Source of the DNA: Nitrospira sp. CG24C
GTDB taxonomy: Bacteria > Nitrospirota > Nitrospiria > Nitrospirales > Nitrospiraceae
Direction of reading: 5' to 3'
Assembly: GCA_002869885.2 (NCBI GenBank)
Contig: NEWR02000007.1
Location: 34,753-98,752, forward strand
DNA length: 64,000 nt
Positions 8,810-18,232 of the stretch are shown here, piece after piece. The translations under genes were made by a program, and so were the position numbers. The notes beneath the pieces were generated by a model, which was not told the origin of the DNA, did no database searches, and saw nothing but the letters and a program-made list of their open reading frames with translations. Every line of letters begins with the position of its first letter. The first letter of the stretch is position 1.

Positions 8810-9583
8810 CTATGAAGCCGGGGCGCTCGCCAAGCTGACGGCCGCGGCTTTGTCTCCTACTGCGGGAACGGGTTTGAACTCCGCTTCGTCGCGCTGTGTC
8901 CTCAAATGAGCGCCTTCAATGCAGGCGTTGGCAATAAGAGAGGTGATGAGCTTGATGGAGCGGATCGCGTCGTCGTTTCCGGGAATCGGGAAGGTGATGT
9001 GGTCCGGGTCGCAGTTCGAGTCCAGGATCGCGATCAACGGAATCTCCAACCGCTTCGCTTCCTGTACGGCCAGGTGTTCGATGCGGGTGTCGAGGACGAA
9101 GACGGCTCCTGGTACACCGCGCATGTCCTTGATGCCGCTCAGATACTTCTGGAGTTTCACGATTTCCTTCTGCATCTTCATGATTTCTTTTTTCTTTAGA
9201 CCGTATTGGCTGGGGTCCGCCAGCTTGGTCTCCATCTTCTTCATCTTATCGATGCTCTTCCGGATGGTCTGGAAGTTCGTGAGCATCCCGCCGAGCCAGC
9301 GCTGGTTGACGAAGAACATGTTGGCGCGCAAAGCTTCTTCTTGAAGGATCTCAGCGGCCTGCCGCTTGGTTCCGACAAACAGCACCGTTTGGCCGGCGGC
9401 CACGGTGTCGCGGACGAAGGCATAGGCTTGCTCCATCCGAGCCAGCGTTTGCTGAAGGTCGATGATATAGATGCCGTTGCGTTCCCCAAAGAGGAACTTC
9501 TTCATCTTCGGGTTCCACCGGTTCGTCTGGTGCCCGAAATGGACTCCTGCTTCTAACAGTTCCTTGATTGAAACCACTCCCAT
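8810..9583 (-). CDS. rpsB: 30S ribosomal protein S2
   Basis: The product is the S2 family: [50 protein letters not shown], and [19 protein letters not shown]. An upstream in-frame ATG exists at 9601, but the ATG at 9583 has GGGGAGG seven bases before it and begins the family-typical [10 protein letters not shown], so 9583 was chosen (258 residues). It is the first gene of the minus-strand translation operon. The divergent gap to the glutaredoxin-like gene should hold its promoter. Confidence 0.96.
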   Translation of the reverse strand: MGVVSIKELLEAGVHFGHQTNRWNPKMKKFLFGERNGIYIIDLQQTLARMEQAYAFVRDTVAAGQTVLFVGTKRQAAEILQEEALRANMFFVNQRWLGGMLTNFQTIRKSIDKMKKMETKLADPSQYGLKKKEIMKMQKEIVKLQKYLSGIKDMRGVPGAVFVLDTRIEHLAVQEAKRLEIPLIAILDSNCDPDHITFPIPGNDDAIRSIKLITSLIANACIEGAHLRTQRDEAEFKPVPAVGDKAAAVSLASAPAS

Positions 9584-9712
9584 GCCTTCACCTCCCCTCA
9601 AGACTTGCAGAGCGCCTACTGACGCAGGCGAGGGGGACTGGCCCCCTTATTCTCAAGTCGAGCGACGTCCGTGACGCCGATATGAATTTGATACTGTCCT
9701 TTCACGCACAAA

Positions 9713-9718
9713 ATTATA
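9713..9718 (-). promoter_or_regulatory. Candidate -10 box for the rpsB operon
   Basis: Read on the minus strand, the sequence is TATAAT, about 130 nt before the rpsB start. No good -35 hexamer is seen at 16-18 nt spacing. The long leader would be compatible with an autoregulated rpsB mRNA, but no such structure was established. Confidence 0.3.
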
Positions 9719-9872
9719 CGAGAAAGAGACTGCCCCTAGCGTTAGAACCTTGGCACGGTATCATGCTGGCCGTCAGCTTGCAAGACCATCTACGGGTCAT
9801 TGCTCCCCCGTCCCTTCGCTTGCTGCCCTCTCCGACCGGATGTTAAGATCGCGCAACTATTGGAGGAAACCG

Positions 9873-10136
9873 GTGCCGAACATTTTGCTATTAGTCTCAC
9901 CAAGCTGCGGGGCCTGCCCCTCGGCCAAGAGTCTGTGGAAACAGTTGCGAGTGAAATATAGCTTCAGCTATCGCGAGGTCGATATCACCACTGAGGATGG
10001 ACGGAGCCTTGCCGATCGGCATGCGGTCCGGGCCGTGCCTGCCACGATTATCGATGGGCGGCTGACGTTCGTCGGTGTGCCGAGCCGGGAAAGTGCCGAA
10101 AAGGCCTTGTTACTCAAGATGAAACCGCGCGAATAG
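9873..10136 (+). CDS. Glutaredoxin/thioredoxin-like small protein
   Basis: The 87-residue product begins with strand NILLLVSPSCGACPSAKSL, where the CxxC of a redox-active thioredoxin fold (CGAC) sits at the start of helix 1. It is followed by YREVDITTEDGRSLADRH and the cis-proline-containing VRAVPATIIDGR. This is a minimal glutaredoxin-like protein of unknown partner. The frame is open upstream, but GTG 9873 with GGAGG six bases before it gives the family-like N-terminus. The small zinc-ribbon gene and addB follow on the same strand. Confidence 0.8.
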   Translation: MPNILLLVSPSCGACPSAKSLWKQLRVKYSFSYREVDITTEDGRSLADRHAVRAVPATIIDGRLTFVGVPSRESAEKALLLKMKPRE

Positions 10137-10153
10137 GGGAGAAGGATTGCTCC

Positions 10154-10309
10154 ATGGCTGACGAAGACTTTGAACTACCGGAGCTCCCCGTTATTGACAA
10201 GGGGCCTCCTCCCGAGTGCCCTATGTGTGGCGATCCGATGTCATTCATCGATGGCGACTGGGGCTGTATGGATTGCAATGGTGAACTCATGGGGCCGGAA
10301 ACCGGATAG
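10154..10309 (+). CDS. Small zinc-ribbon protein (51 residues)
   Basis: The short frame begins ATG GCT GAC and encodes an acidic N-terminus followed by PECPMCGDPM and WGCMDCNGELMGP. Two CxxC pairs 15-20 residues apart are a zinc-ribbon or rubredoxin-like knuckle. The start lies 17 nt after the stop of the glutaredoxin-like gene, with GAAGGA upstream of the ATG as a possible ribosome site, so the pair may be co-expressed. Function unknown. Confidence 0.7.
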   Translation: MADEDFELPELPVIDKGPPPECPMCGDPMSFIDGDWGCMDCNGELMGPETG

Positions 10310-10316
10310 CTCACGC

Positions 10317-10389
10317 AATGTTGAATTGTAAATGTTAAATGATGAATTGTCTGTCATTAAACATTCAACATTTCGCATTCAACATTCGG
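10317..10389. repeat. Palindrome of 7-nt units (GAATGTT type), copy 1
   Basis: The left arm is AATGTTGAATTGTAAATGTT and similar units. The right arm read on the minus strand gives GAATGTT, GAATGCG, AAATGTT, GAATGTT. It lies between the zinc-ribbon gene stop and the addB start. A second copy is at 40454-40538. Confidence 0.75.
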
Positions 10390-10395
10390 TATTAG

Positions 10396-13300
10396 ATGCT
10401 TCGCATTGTCACCGGGCCTTTTCATCCTGCTCTCGATCGTGCACTGGTCGAAGATATTCGGTCCTGTAAGACCGACAATCCCTTTGCTCCGCTCGCCGTC
10501 ATTGTCCCCTCGGTCTCCCTGGTCGAACATCTAAAAGAAGTACTCACTCGTCATGAGCCTCGCGCATTCCTCAATGTACACTTTCTAACGTTCCACCAGC
10601 TGGCCCTCCGTCTGCGGGATGATCTCGCGCCGTTCGCTGGGACCAGATTGGAACTGCCACTGCAACTGGTCGACGATTTCTTCTGTGAGCAATTGGTGCG
10701 GCAGGTGGTTCGGCGCAAGCTTCCAGGGCTTGAACCCCTCACGCGGCTGCCGCCCTCACCAGGAACCTGGAAAGGTCTCTGGGCGACGGTGCGCGACTTG
10801 AAAGACGCGGTGGTTGCGCCGGCAACGGCATTGAAGGCTCTTGCGGAAGGGGTGTTTGAGGAAGAAGACCAAGTCTGGCTCCATTCCATATTTACGCTGC
10901 ATGCAGCCATCAAGGAAGCCAGCCGGTCGCTCGGAGTCGGTTCTCCGGATGACCTGGCTGCTTCACTCAGCCAGGACCTCTCAGGTTCCTCGTTTCTCAC
11001 CGGACTGCAACGCCTGTTCTACTACGGCTTCTACGATCTCTCGCAGGTCCAGCTGTCATTTTTCCAATCGGTTACGCACGCGGTGCCGACCACGTTGTAT
11101 TTTCCATTGCAAGACCGCCCGGCCTTTCGCTTTGCCCGCCAATTTTTCGAGCGCCATCTTCTTCCTCTGGCAGACAGTCATGAGGATCGGAATGGAAAAG
11201 GGGAACGAACCGCAACGTCGGAACTAGTCGAACTCTCCGTGACGAACGTGATCGGGGTTGAGGAAGAATTGTCGACGGTCTGTCGTGAAATCCTGACCTT
11301 GACCGAGGTGAACGGCTATCGTTTCGATGAGATTGGAGTGATGGCTCGTACGCTGGAGCCCTATCAGGCTCGGCTCCAGTCGGTGTTCGATCGTCATCTG
11401 GTGCCCTTCACGTCAACGGCTGGGAAGCCGCTGGCGCGCGAACCATTGGTCAAAGCTCTCTTGCGCCTGGCATCGCTCCCATTGAACGACTTTGACCGCG
11501 CGGCCATGCTGGATGTGATCACAGCCCCCTTTTATCGTCGTTTACAGGAGGCGGACCCCTCCAGCACGAATTTCCGGCCCGATATCTGGCGTTCGCTGGT
11601 CTACACCTTGGGTATTACGAAGGGGGAGGTGGAATGGAAGCGTTTGGGTTCGCCGGCCAGTTTGTCGATTCTACGCGATGCAGAGACAGGTTCTGACGAA
11701 GACGATGGGACAAGGGTCGGAACATTCGAGGCGACTCAGCTGACATACTTGTGGGACATCGTGTCGCAACTGATCCATGATTGTCTGGCTCTTCCAGCGC
11801 AAGGATCGATTGGAACCTTGACCGATGCATTTCTCACCCTGGTGAAATCCCATATTCACGTGCCGGACCTATTCGATGGAACATCAGCCGAGCTATCCGA
11901 ACCGACAGCTCTCACTGAGGTCGGCTTGCTGATCCGATCTGCTCTGGACCGACTTCAGGAATTGGACCCGCTTGGAGGCGACCTCTCTTGGGAAGAGTGG
12001 GTCCAATTGTTTCGGCGGGTTTTGGATGAAACGAGCATCCCCATAGAAGGCGGACGGCACCAGGGTGTTCAGGTGCTGGATGTCATGACGGCTCGAGGGC
12101 GGACATTTCGCACAGTCTTTGTACTTGGCATGAACGAAAAGGTTTTTCCACGATACGTAAGGGAAGACCCCTTTCTTCGTGACCGGCAACGAACCGTGCT
12201 GGAATCGACCCTGGGCTACAAGATCGATGAGAAATTAGCAGGACATGAAGAAGAGCGGCTCTTGTTTGAGCTCCTCAGCCGGTCGGCAACCAATCGGCTG
12301 TATCTCTCGTACCAGCGAGCAGACGAAACAGGGCGGGTCATGGCGCCGTCAGGTTTTGTCGCTCTTGCGCTGTGCGATCCACGATTCGTCGGAAAGCCGG
12401 AAGAGGCAGTCCCTCGACGGCTGACTCAACGGATCAGCAAACAGCCCTCAATTCAAGACCGGTTACCTGCCGAGGAGTTGGCCTTGGGTTGCCTGCTGCA
12501 AGGACAGGATGCGCTACCGGTGCTCGATGCAATAGGGCGAGACCGGCCCCTCTTTGAACAGGGGCGCGTCACACTGAGCACCATTGAACGAGAATCCCCT
12601 GAGCTAGGCCCCTTCGACGGCATGATCGGCACAGAGGCGTCTGAGTCACCGGCTGTCACCGATCGGAGTTTTTCACCGACAGCATTGGAACGGTATGCGA
12701 CCTGTCCCTTTCAGTACTTTGCGGAAAAAGTTCTTCGATTGGAGCCGGTACGGCGGCTTCAGCAGGACCATCTGCCTCCCTTAACGATCGGAACTCTTGT
12801 GCATGCATCGCTGCGATTGAGCTATGAACGGTTGCTGTTGCTTCAATGGCCTGATAGCTCGCTGGCCGAGGCTACGGTGCGATCAACGGTGCAAGAGGCA
12901 GTGACCGAGACCTTTGCCACCCATGCGGCAAGTCAGGGGACAGGGCATGCCCTGCTCTGGACGCTGGCGCGTGAACAGGTGACTGAGTTGGTGACCGCTG
13001 CCGTCTCGTCGGACCAGGTAGAGTATCTCGCAACTGGATTCCGCCCTGTCGCCTTTGAAGCGTCCGTCCAGGGCGTTGTCCTGCTGGAGTCCGATTCGTT
13101 ATCCGGCTCCCTGAAGATTCATGGCACTCTGGACCGTGTCGATTACCGGGCTGATCCCGCCGCGGTCCGTATCGTGGACTATAAATTTAAGCAGGGTAAT
13201 GAGATCAGCGCCGTGGACCGCAACCTAGCCTTGTCGGCTGTGCGCGGATTGCGGCTGCAACCTCCGCTCTATGCCCGTATGGCCCTGCCCTCGCTTCCCG

Positions 13301-13602
13301 CAGTCACCGATGTTCAATTACTCTTTCTGGCCCCACAGTGGAAGCAACCTCTCTCTCGTTCAACGTTCGACGCTGGCCTCTGGACCGGCCATACCGGGGA
13401 CATGATCCGGCAGACGCTCTCCGCATTAGTTGAAGGCATCGCGAGGAGAGAGTTTTTTATTCTTCCCGATGGCTATTGCGACTACTGCGAATTTTCCGGC
13501 GCCTGCCGCCGCCACGACGATATGGTTGGGTGGCGTTCGCACCAATCATCTCAGGCCCGTGTCTTGCGCAAGTTGAGAAAACAGAAGGTAAGCGATGAGT
13601 GA
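10396..13602 (+). CDS. addB: AddB-like helicase-fold / PD-(D/E)XK nuclease subunit with Fe-S cluster motif
   Basis: The 1068-residue protein resembles AddB, the partner of AddA in double-strand-break end resection. The N-terminal region is helicase-like but lacks a Walker A lysine motif. The C-terminal third carries the RecB-family nuclease motif (IVDYKFKQGN, Asp near 927). Four cysteines fit the AddB 4Fe-4S arrangement: one in ALERYATCPFQYF (near 770) and three in YCDYCEFSGACRRH (near 1026-1040). Its last 8 nt overlap addA, so the two are coupled. No ribosome site is obvious before its ATG, which follows a palindrome. The AddB versus generic PD-(D/E)XK label rests mainly on the neighbour. 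Confidence 0.82.
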   Translation: MLRIVTGPFHPALDRALVEDIRSCKTDNPFAPLAVIVPSVSLVEHLKEVLTRHEPRAFLNVHFLTFHQLALRLRDDLAPFAGTRLELPLQLVDDFFCEQLVRQVVRRKLPGLEPLTRLPPSPGTWKGLWATVRDLKDAVVAPATALKALAEGVFEEEDQVWLHSIFTLHAAIKEASRSLGVGSPDDLAASLSQDLSGSSFLTGLQRLFYYGFYDLSQVQLSFFQSVTHAVPTTLYFPLQDRPAFRFARQFFERHLLPLADSHEDRNGKGERTATSELVELSVTNVIGVEEELSTVCREILTLTEVNGYRFDEIGVMARTLEPYQARLQSVFDRHLVPFTSTAGKPLAREPLVKALLRLASLPLNDFDRAAMLDVITAPFYRRLQEADPSSTNFRPDIWRSLVYTLGITKGEVEWKRLGSPASLSILRDAETGSDEDDGTRVGTFEATQLTYLWDIVSQLIHDCLALPAQGSIGTLTDAFLTLVKSHIHVPDLFDGTSAELSEPTALTEVGLLIRSALDRLQELDPLGGDLSWEEWVQLFRRVLDETSIPIEGGRHQGVQVLDVMTARGRTFRTVFVLGMNEKVFPRYVREDPFLRDRQRTVLESTLGYKIDEKLAGHEEERLLFELLSRSATNRLYLSYQRADETGRVMAPSGFVALALCDPRFVGKPEEAVPRRLTQRISKQPSIQDRLPAEELALGCLLQGQDALPVLDAIGRDRPLFEQGRVTLSTIERESPELGPFDGMIGTEASESPAVTDRSFSPTALERYATCPFQYFAEKVLRLEPVRRLQQDHLPPLTIGTLVHASLRLSYERLLLLQWPDSSLAEATVRSTVQEAVTETFATHAASQGTGHALLWTLAREQVTELVTAAVSSDQVEYLATGFRPVAFEASVQGVVLLESDSLSGSLKIHGTLDRVDYRADPAAVRIVDYKFKQGNEISAVDRNLALSAVRGLRLQPPLYARMALPSLPAVTDVQLLFLAPQWKQPLSRSTFDAGLWTGHTGDMIRQTLSALVEGIARREFFILPDGYCDYCEFSGACRRHDDMVGWRSHQSSQARVLRKLRKQKVSDE

Positions 13603-16600
13603 TCTCCTGACACTCTCGGACTCCCAGGGCCGGCTCCTGGCAGAGACAACTTGGGACAGCAATGTCGTGGTGATGGCGGGAGCCGGGACCGGCAAAACCA
13701 CGATTCTTGTCAATCGCATCCTCAATCTTCTTCTGAGAGAGCCAAACCCCTTGGCCATCACCGAGATTGTGGCCCTGACCTTCACGAACAAGGCTGCGGC
13801 TGAAATGAAGAAGCGGCTGCGTGAACAGCTCATTCGTTTGACAGAGCAGACCGATGAGCTGATCTCCATCTTCCGGACTCGCTATCATCTCTCTGCTGAG
13901 CAGGTCGGCGAACGGGCCAGAACTGCGCTTGAGCAGATTGAAAAAGCCCAGATTGGTACCCTGCATAGTTTTGCCGCACACCTCTTGCGGCTCCATCCAG
14001 TGGAGTCTGAGATTGATCCATTATTTCAAGAGGATGATGGGTCAAATTTTAAGGAATTGTTTGCTTTATCTTGGGATCGTTGGTTGGACGATGAGCTTGG
14101 ATCAGCCGGACCACAGCATGACCGCTGGCGTCGAGTTCTGGCAGGGACCACTCTCGACGATCTTCGGCAGTTTACCGAGGCTCTCTCCGGGGATTTTGTG
14201 GATCTCCATGAGCTGGAACGTCAGTGCCGATCCCTTTCCCTTGAGGGCCCCTTGCGAGACTGGATCGTTGCCATGCATGGGAGAGCCGCTACTCTCCTTG
14301 CCGTGCAGGATCGATCCAAACGGCGTAAGGCAGAACAGATGCTTGCTGCCACAGTGCAATCGATGACACTCCTGTTGGAGCAGGGAGCACCGGGGCTCAT
14401 TCATCTTTCAGAGGAAGAACGGGCAACCTTGGAGAAGGATCTGGGAAAGGCGCCTGCAGGATGGGATGAGACTGCATTTCAGGAGGCGGCCTCCATCATC
14501 GGGCTGGCCCAACAACTACTCATAGTTGACCAGTCCTACTTTCAAGAGGTCGTGACCGTCGTGAGACCCTTCCTCGATCAGGTCCAGCAGGGCTTTCGTA
14601 CCTCCGGGTGGATTGCTTTCGATGGATTGCTGGCACGGGCTAAAACCCTCTTACGCGATCATCCGGCAGTCCGTGCCAGAATCAAACAAACCTATCGGGC
14701 AATTTTGGTCGATGAGTTTCAGGATACAGACCCGGTTCAGTACGAGATCATTCTTTACCTTGGTGAACGGGCGGACAGCCATCAGACCTCATGGCAGGAC
14801 ATAGACTTGGAGCCGGGTAAATTATTTATCGTGGGAGATCCGAAGCAATCGATCTATGCCTTTCGCCGAGCCGATATCGAAGCCTTCGAGCGAGTGGTGG
14901 AGAAAATTCGAGCTGCCGGGGGAAGGGTCTATTCCCTGGTGACGAATTTTCGCAGCGACGGGGCCGTACTCGACGTCGTGAACAATGTCTTTGACCGGCT
15001 CTTTCAACAAGCAGAACACATTCAGCCGGCCAATGAACCGTTGGCAGTCAGGCCACAACGAAAGCCTGAGGTCTCAGTCTCCGGTGTGCAGCTTCGTCTT
15101 GTGACATCGAGAGAGGGCGACGAGGAGTTCGATGTTCAGGCTGCAACCAGGGAAGAGGCGGAAGCGCTGGCACGTTGGCTGAAGGAAGAGCTTCTCCCAG
15201 GGACGACGGTCATAGATCGCGACCGGCACAAAAGCCCGCTCCAACCGGGCCATATTGCCCTGATTTTTAGAAAGTTGACCCAGACCGAGGTCTATCTCGA
15301 TGCCCTGCGCCGGTACGATATCGCCTATATCACGGATGGGGAAAAGCATTTTTATCGGCGGCAGGAAGTCATCGATGTGGTCAACCTTCTCCGCGTCATC
15401 GACAATCCCCACGACAGGATTGCGATGGTCGGAATCTTGCGCTCACCCCTCGGCGGCATGACGGATCGGGATCTGTTGGCCCTTCAGCAAAGAGAGGGCT
15501 TCGACTACCAGCAACGGGAACGGCTATCTGCCTGGAACCATCCGCAGGCAGAAACGGTACGGCGGCTCTATGAGCATTTGGCCGAGCTGCATCGGCTCGC
15601 CCCTTTGCGGCCTGTGCCTGACGCCATTGACCTCATCTACGATAGATTACCCATTCTGGAATTAGCTGCGGCGTCCCTCCATGGCGAGCAAGGCGTGGCC
15701 AATCTTCGGAAGATCCGGGAGATGGCCGAAGCATTGGCCGATCGCCCCCATCTCACCTTGACCGGGTTCGTTGACTTAATGATGACCAGAGTATCGGAGC
15801 AACCGGTCGAGGCGGAAAGCGCTCTGGCTGAGGAATCACTGGGGGCAATCCGCGTGCTGACCATCCATAAGGCCAAGGGATTGGAATTTCCTATTGTCAT
15901 TCTTCCCGGTCTGCATCAGGGGGCAAAGAATTCTCACAAAGGGCCATCCATCCATCACGATTGGTCGAGCCGCTGTTATAGTCTACGGCTGGGAAACCGC
16001 TCGAACCTCGGAGCCCTGCTGGTGGAGATGAAGATGGCAGCGCGTGAAGAAGCGGAACAGCGGCGGCTTTTGTATGTCGGCATGACAAGGGCGCGCGATC
16101 TATTGGTCCTATCAGGCGGGCTGACCGCGAAGCCGGGACATGACACGGTTCTCTCTCTGCTTGGAGAAACAATTGTTGACGAGGGGAGCCCTTCGACGCC
16201 TGATCAAATCTGTATCGGAACGAGCCATCTCACTCGTGTCATAACGCCGGCCACGAAGGGAGCGAGGCGGCGCAGTCAAAAGTCTTTCTCCACCATGGCT
16301 CCTAACCCGCCCCTTGGCCCCATCCTCATACGCCGCCAAGCCAGGAAACTTGAATGGGAGAAGCGCCGTATCACACCGCGACGAGTGACTCCTTCTAGCC
16401 TGGCAGGAGGCAGACCCGATGCCGTTTTCCCCCGTACTGTGACAGGCCATGACCCCGATCTGGCTCGGCTGGTGGGAGTCTGCGCCCATGCGGTACTCGA
16501 ACAGTGGGACTTCACCAAGCCGCGCGCTGAGATCGGCACTGTGATCGAGCAGGTCTGCCGACACTATGTGACACAGGATCATTTGATGGCTGATGTCGCA

Positions 16601-16939
16601 GGGGATCTCGCTGTTCTCTTTGGGAACTTCCTTTCCTCTGAGCCGTACGAAAGACTGCAACGTGCGACGCTGCTCGGACGAGAGGTTCCGTTTGTTATGC
16701 CCCTGGGCGAAGGGCAGACGATGGAAGGGGTGATCGACCTGATTTACCGGCTTGACGATCGGATCTGGATTGCCGACTATAAGACGGACGATGTGGCGGC
16801 TGAAGATACACGAGCCCGAGCAGATCGCTATCGACCCCAAGCTGAGATGTATTCGCGAGCCGTCGCAAGTGCTTTAGGGATGGGGACTCCCTCGTTTCAA
16901 TTTATCTTTTTGCGTCCAGGCGTCGCCGTCGACGTGTAG
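13595..16939 (+). CDS. addA: UvrD/Rep-family helicase-nuclease, AddA-like
   Basis: The 1114-residue protein shows SF1A helicase motifs in order: Walker A AGAGTGKTT (about 28-36), TFTNKAAAEMK (Ia), VDEFQDTDPVQ (II, near 371), GDPKQSIYAFR (III), TIHKAKGLEFP (V, near 756) and YVGMTRARDLL (VI). The C-terminus has a RecB-type nuclease motif, WIADYKTDD (near 1060). AddA unwinds and degrades DNA ends with AddB to load RecA. Its start overlaps addB by 8 nt. Length and motif order fit AddA or the related AdnB/RecB-like families. Confidence 0.88.
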   Translation: MSDLLTLSDSQGRLLAETTWDSNVVVMAGAGTGKTTILVNRILNLLLREPNPLAITEIVALTFTNKAAAEMKKRLREQLIRLTEQTDELISIFRTRYHLSAEQVGERARTALEQIEKAQIGTLHSFAAHLLRLHPVESEIDPLFQEDDGSNFKELFALSWDRWLDDELGSAGPQHDRWRRVLAGTTLDDLRQFTEALSGDFVDLHELERQCRSLSLEGPLRDWIVAMHGRAATLLAVQDRSKRRKAEQMLAATVQSMTLLLEQGAPGLIHLSEEERATLEKDLGKAPAGWDETAFQEAASIIGLAQQLLIVDQSYFQEVVTVVRPFLDQVQQGFRTSGWIAFDGLLARAKTLLRDHPAVRARIKQTYRAILVDEFQDTDPVQYEIILYLGERADSHQTSWQDIDLEPGKLFIVGDPKQSIYAFRRADIEAFERVVEKIRAAGGRVYSLVTNFRSDGAVLDVVNNVFDRLFQQAEHIQPANEPLAVRPQRKPEVSVSGVQLRLVTSREGDEEFDVQAATREEAEALARWLKEELLPGTTVIDRDRHKSPLQPGHIALIFRKLTQTEVYLDALRRYDIAYITDGEKHFYRRQEVIDVVNLLRVIDNPHDRIAMVGILRSPLGGMTDRDLLALQQREGFDYQQRERLSAWNHPQAETVRRLYEHLAELHRLAPLRPVPDAIDLIYDRLPILELAAASLHGEQGVANLRKIREMAEALADRPHLTLTGFVDLMMTRVSEQPVEAESALAEESLGAIRVLTIHKAKGLEFPIVILPGLHQGAKNSHKGPSIHHDWSSRCYSLRLGNRSNLGALLVEMKMAAREEAEQRRLLYVGMTRARDLLVLSGGLTAKPGHDTVLSLLGETIVDEGSPSTPDQICIGTSHLTRVITPATKGARRRSQKSFSTMAPNPPLGPILIRRQARKLEWEKRRITPRRVTPSSLAGGRPDAVFPRTVTGHDPDLARLVGVCAHAVLEQWDFTKPRAEIGTVIEQVCRHYVTQDHLMADVAGDLAVLFGNFLSSEPYERLQRATLLGREVPFVMPLGEGQTMEGVIDLIYRLDDRIWIADYKTDDVAAEDTRARADRYRPQAEMYSRAVASALGMGTPSFQFIFLRPGVAVDV

Positions 16940-16948
16940 CAGATTGTT

Positions 16949-17040
16949 ATTTGGTTTGTTTTGTTTATTTGGTTGATTTGGTTCATCAGATTAGTTTCGT
17001 TCAACCAAACAAACGAAAGAAACCAAACGAACCAAATAAA
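16949..17040. repeat. TGGTT-type 9-nt-unit palindrome, copy B
   Basis: The T/G-rich arm contains TGTTTTGTT, TATTTGGTT, GATTTGGTT and then CATCAGATTAGTTTCGTTC. That last part is the reverse complement of the loop seen in copies F and H. The opposing A/C-rich arm follows. It lies between addA and the metallopeptidase gene and ends 5 nt before the latter's ATG, so it may also affect that gene's translation. Confidence 0.85.
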
Positions 17041-17045
17041 TATTC

Positions 17046-17411
17046 ATGATTGTCTCGCAGGAAGAATTCGACAGGTGGATACAAGAGGCGCTGGCAGAAC
17101 TGCCGCCACGTTTTGCCGCGCTGGCGGACGAGGTGTCGATTGTCGTTGAAGAAGAACCGTCGTTAGAAGTTCTGCGTGATCTTGAGTTGGAATCAGAAGA
17201 CGATCTACTGGGTCTCTATCAAGGCGTCCCGATTGATGAGACATCGTTCTTCCAGCCTGCAGGTGAGTTGCCCGCCCGTATCTCCATCTATCGTGGCCCT
17301 ATCCTACGTCTCTGCCGAACAAAAGTGGAAGTCATTCAAGAAGTTCGTGACACGGTAGTCCATGAACTCGGACACCATGTTGGGTTGGATGACGAGGAGA
17401 TGCCGTACTGA
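17046..17411 (+). CDS. Zinicin-like metallopeptidase family protein
   Basis: The 121-residue protein has the minimal zinc-peptidase motif HELGHHVGLDDEEMPY near its C-terminus, which matches the DUF1025/metallopeptidase family (HExxHxxGxxD). The upstream part, with FAALADEVSIVVEE and the segment GLYQGVPIDE, is family-typical. Two His and Glu ligate zinc, with the distal Asp as a third ligand in the family. The substrate is unknown. The translation start is close behind palindrome copy B, and no good ribosome site is visible. Confidence 0.85.
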   Translation: MIVSQEEFDRWIQEALAELPPRFAALADEVSIVVEEEPSLEVLRDLELESEDDLLGLYQGVPIDETSFFQPAGELPARISIYRGPILRLCRTKVEVIQEVRDTVVHELGHHVGLDDEEMPY

Positions 17412-17483
17412 ACTCAGGTGTTTAGGCTGAAGGGGTTCAGGCTGAAGTGTTCGGAACTTCGAACCCAGAACTTCGAACTTCGT
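17412..17483. repeat. TTCAGGCTGAAGG / GAACTTC short-unit array
   Basis: It reads TTAGGCTGAAGGGGTTCAGG followed by GAACTTC units. The first half matches the element at 22736-22832 and a truncated piece at 19187-19211. The last 28 bases (17456-17483) match 49792-49819 with one difference. It lies in the convergent gap between the metallopeptidase and PEP-CTERM genes. Confidence 0.7.
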
Positions 17484-17542
17484 GTCGCGCTTGCCGCGCA
17501 CCACTCCGCCATTTACCCTGCTGCAACAGAGCCAGACCCTAC

Positions 17543-17579
17543 CAAATAAAAACGGCGGCCCCATTGCTGGAACCGCCGT
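17543..17579 (-). terminator. Rho-independent terminator of the PEP-CTERM gene
   Basis: On the minus strand ACGGCGG pairs with CCGCCGT around a 14-nt loop and is followed by TTTTTATTT. It starts 27 nt after the stop codon of the PEP-CTERM gene. This is the clearest intrinsic terminator seen in the window. Confidence 0.85.
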
Positions 17580-17605
17580 CTGTGATGGCGCGATGTAAGG
17601 TTAGG

Positions 17606-18232
17606 TTACGCCGCTTGCTTCCGCCGCCAGACCACCACGCAAGCCAGACCTGAGCCCAACAAGAGGATAGTGCCTGGTTCAGGCACCGGGGAACCAGATA
17701 CGCTCTGCGCACCATCAAAGTTCACCTCTCGGATCTCAATACGTGAACCCACGCCACCGGTGAGCAACGTGAGCGTCTCCAAATCGACTTTGCTTACGTT
17801 TAGAACGGAGGAGGCAAATGAATAGGTTTGACCAGGAATTTGACCGACCGGCGCAAACAATGTCGCCGTGCTTTGGATAAAGGTGTCGGATGCATCGAAG
17901 AAGTGAAGCCTGAAGGTCTCGACTCCCTCAAGATTCACGTTGATGTCATTCCATAACGTAAAACTCTGAAGATCGAAATTGCCGAGCAGATCAAGAGTAA
18001 TAATTCCGACCACACCGTCTGCACCAGCATACCCGTTAAAGTTTGCAGTATCGCCGTCAGAGATCTGATTGATGTCGGTGCCAAAGCCAAGGCAAATACT
18101 AACCGCACAGGGTGCAATGCCCGTAGTAGGCGTAATAAAGCTAGCGCCCTGAATGGTTACGGCGTTTGCCGGAGACGCACCGAGCGCAAGGGCGGCAACC
18201 GCGAGCGCTAGTGACAGTATGTAATTTTTCAT
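17606..18232 (-). CDS. PEP-CTERM sorting-domain protein
   Basis: The 208-residue secreted protein has a signal peptide (KNYILSLALAVAALALGASP, cleavage near ANA) and a C-terminal sorting tail. The tail consists of VPEPGT, a hydrophobic helix ILLLGSGLACVVVW and the basic end RRKQAA. Exosortase systems cut at such tails to place proteins in the envelope or exopolysaccharide matrix. The middle domain is all-beta-looking and not recognised. An in-frame upstream ATG exists at 18328, but the ATG at 18232 with GGAG before it starts the signal peptide. A strong terminator follows. No exosortase gene is in this window. Confidence 0.85.
   Translation of the reverse strand: MKNYILSLALAVAALALGASPANAVTIQGASFITPTTGIAPCAVSICLGFGTDINQISDGDTANFNGYAGADGVVGIITLDLLGNFDLQSFTLWNDINVNLEGVETFRLHFFDASDTFIQSTATLFAPVGQIPGQTYSFASSVLNVSKVDLETLTLLTGGVGSRIEIREVNFDGAQSVSGSPVPEPGTILLLGSGLACVVVWRRKQAA

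Noticed and set aside
9751-9768. TGGCACGGTATCATGCT as a sigma-54 promoter for the glutaredoxin-like gene
   Set aside because: The GG-to-GC spacing is one base too long for the -24/-12 consensus.
9568-9846. Plus-strand 92-residue frame in the rpsB leader region
   Set aside because: It overlaps the rpsB start on the opposite strand and lacks protein-like features.
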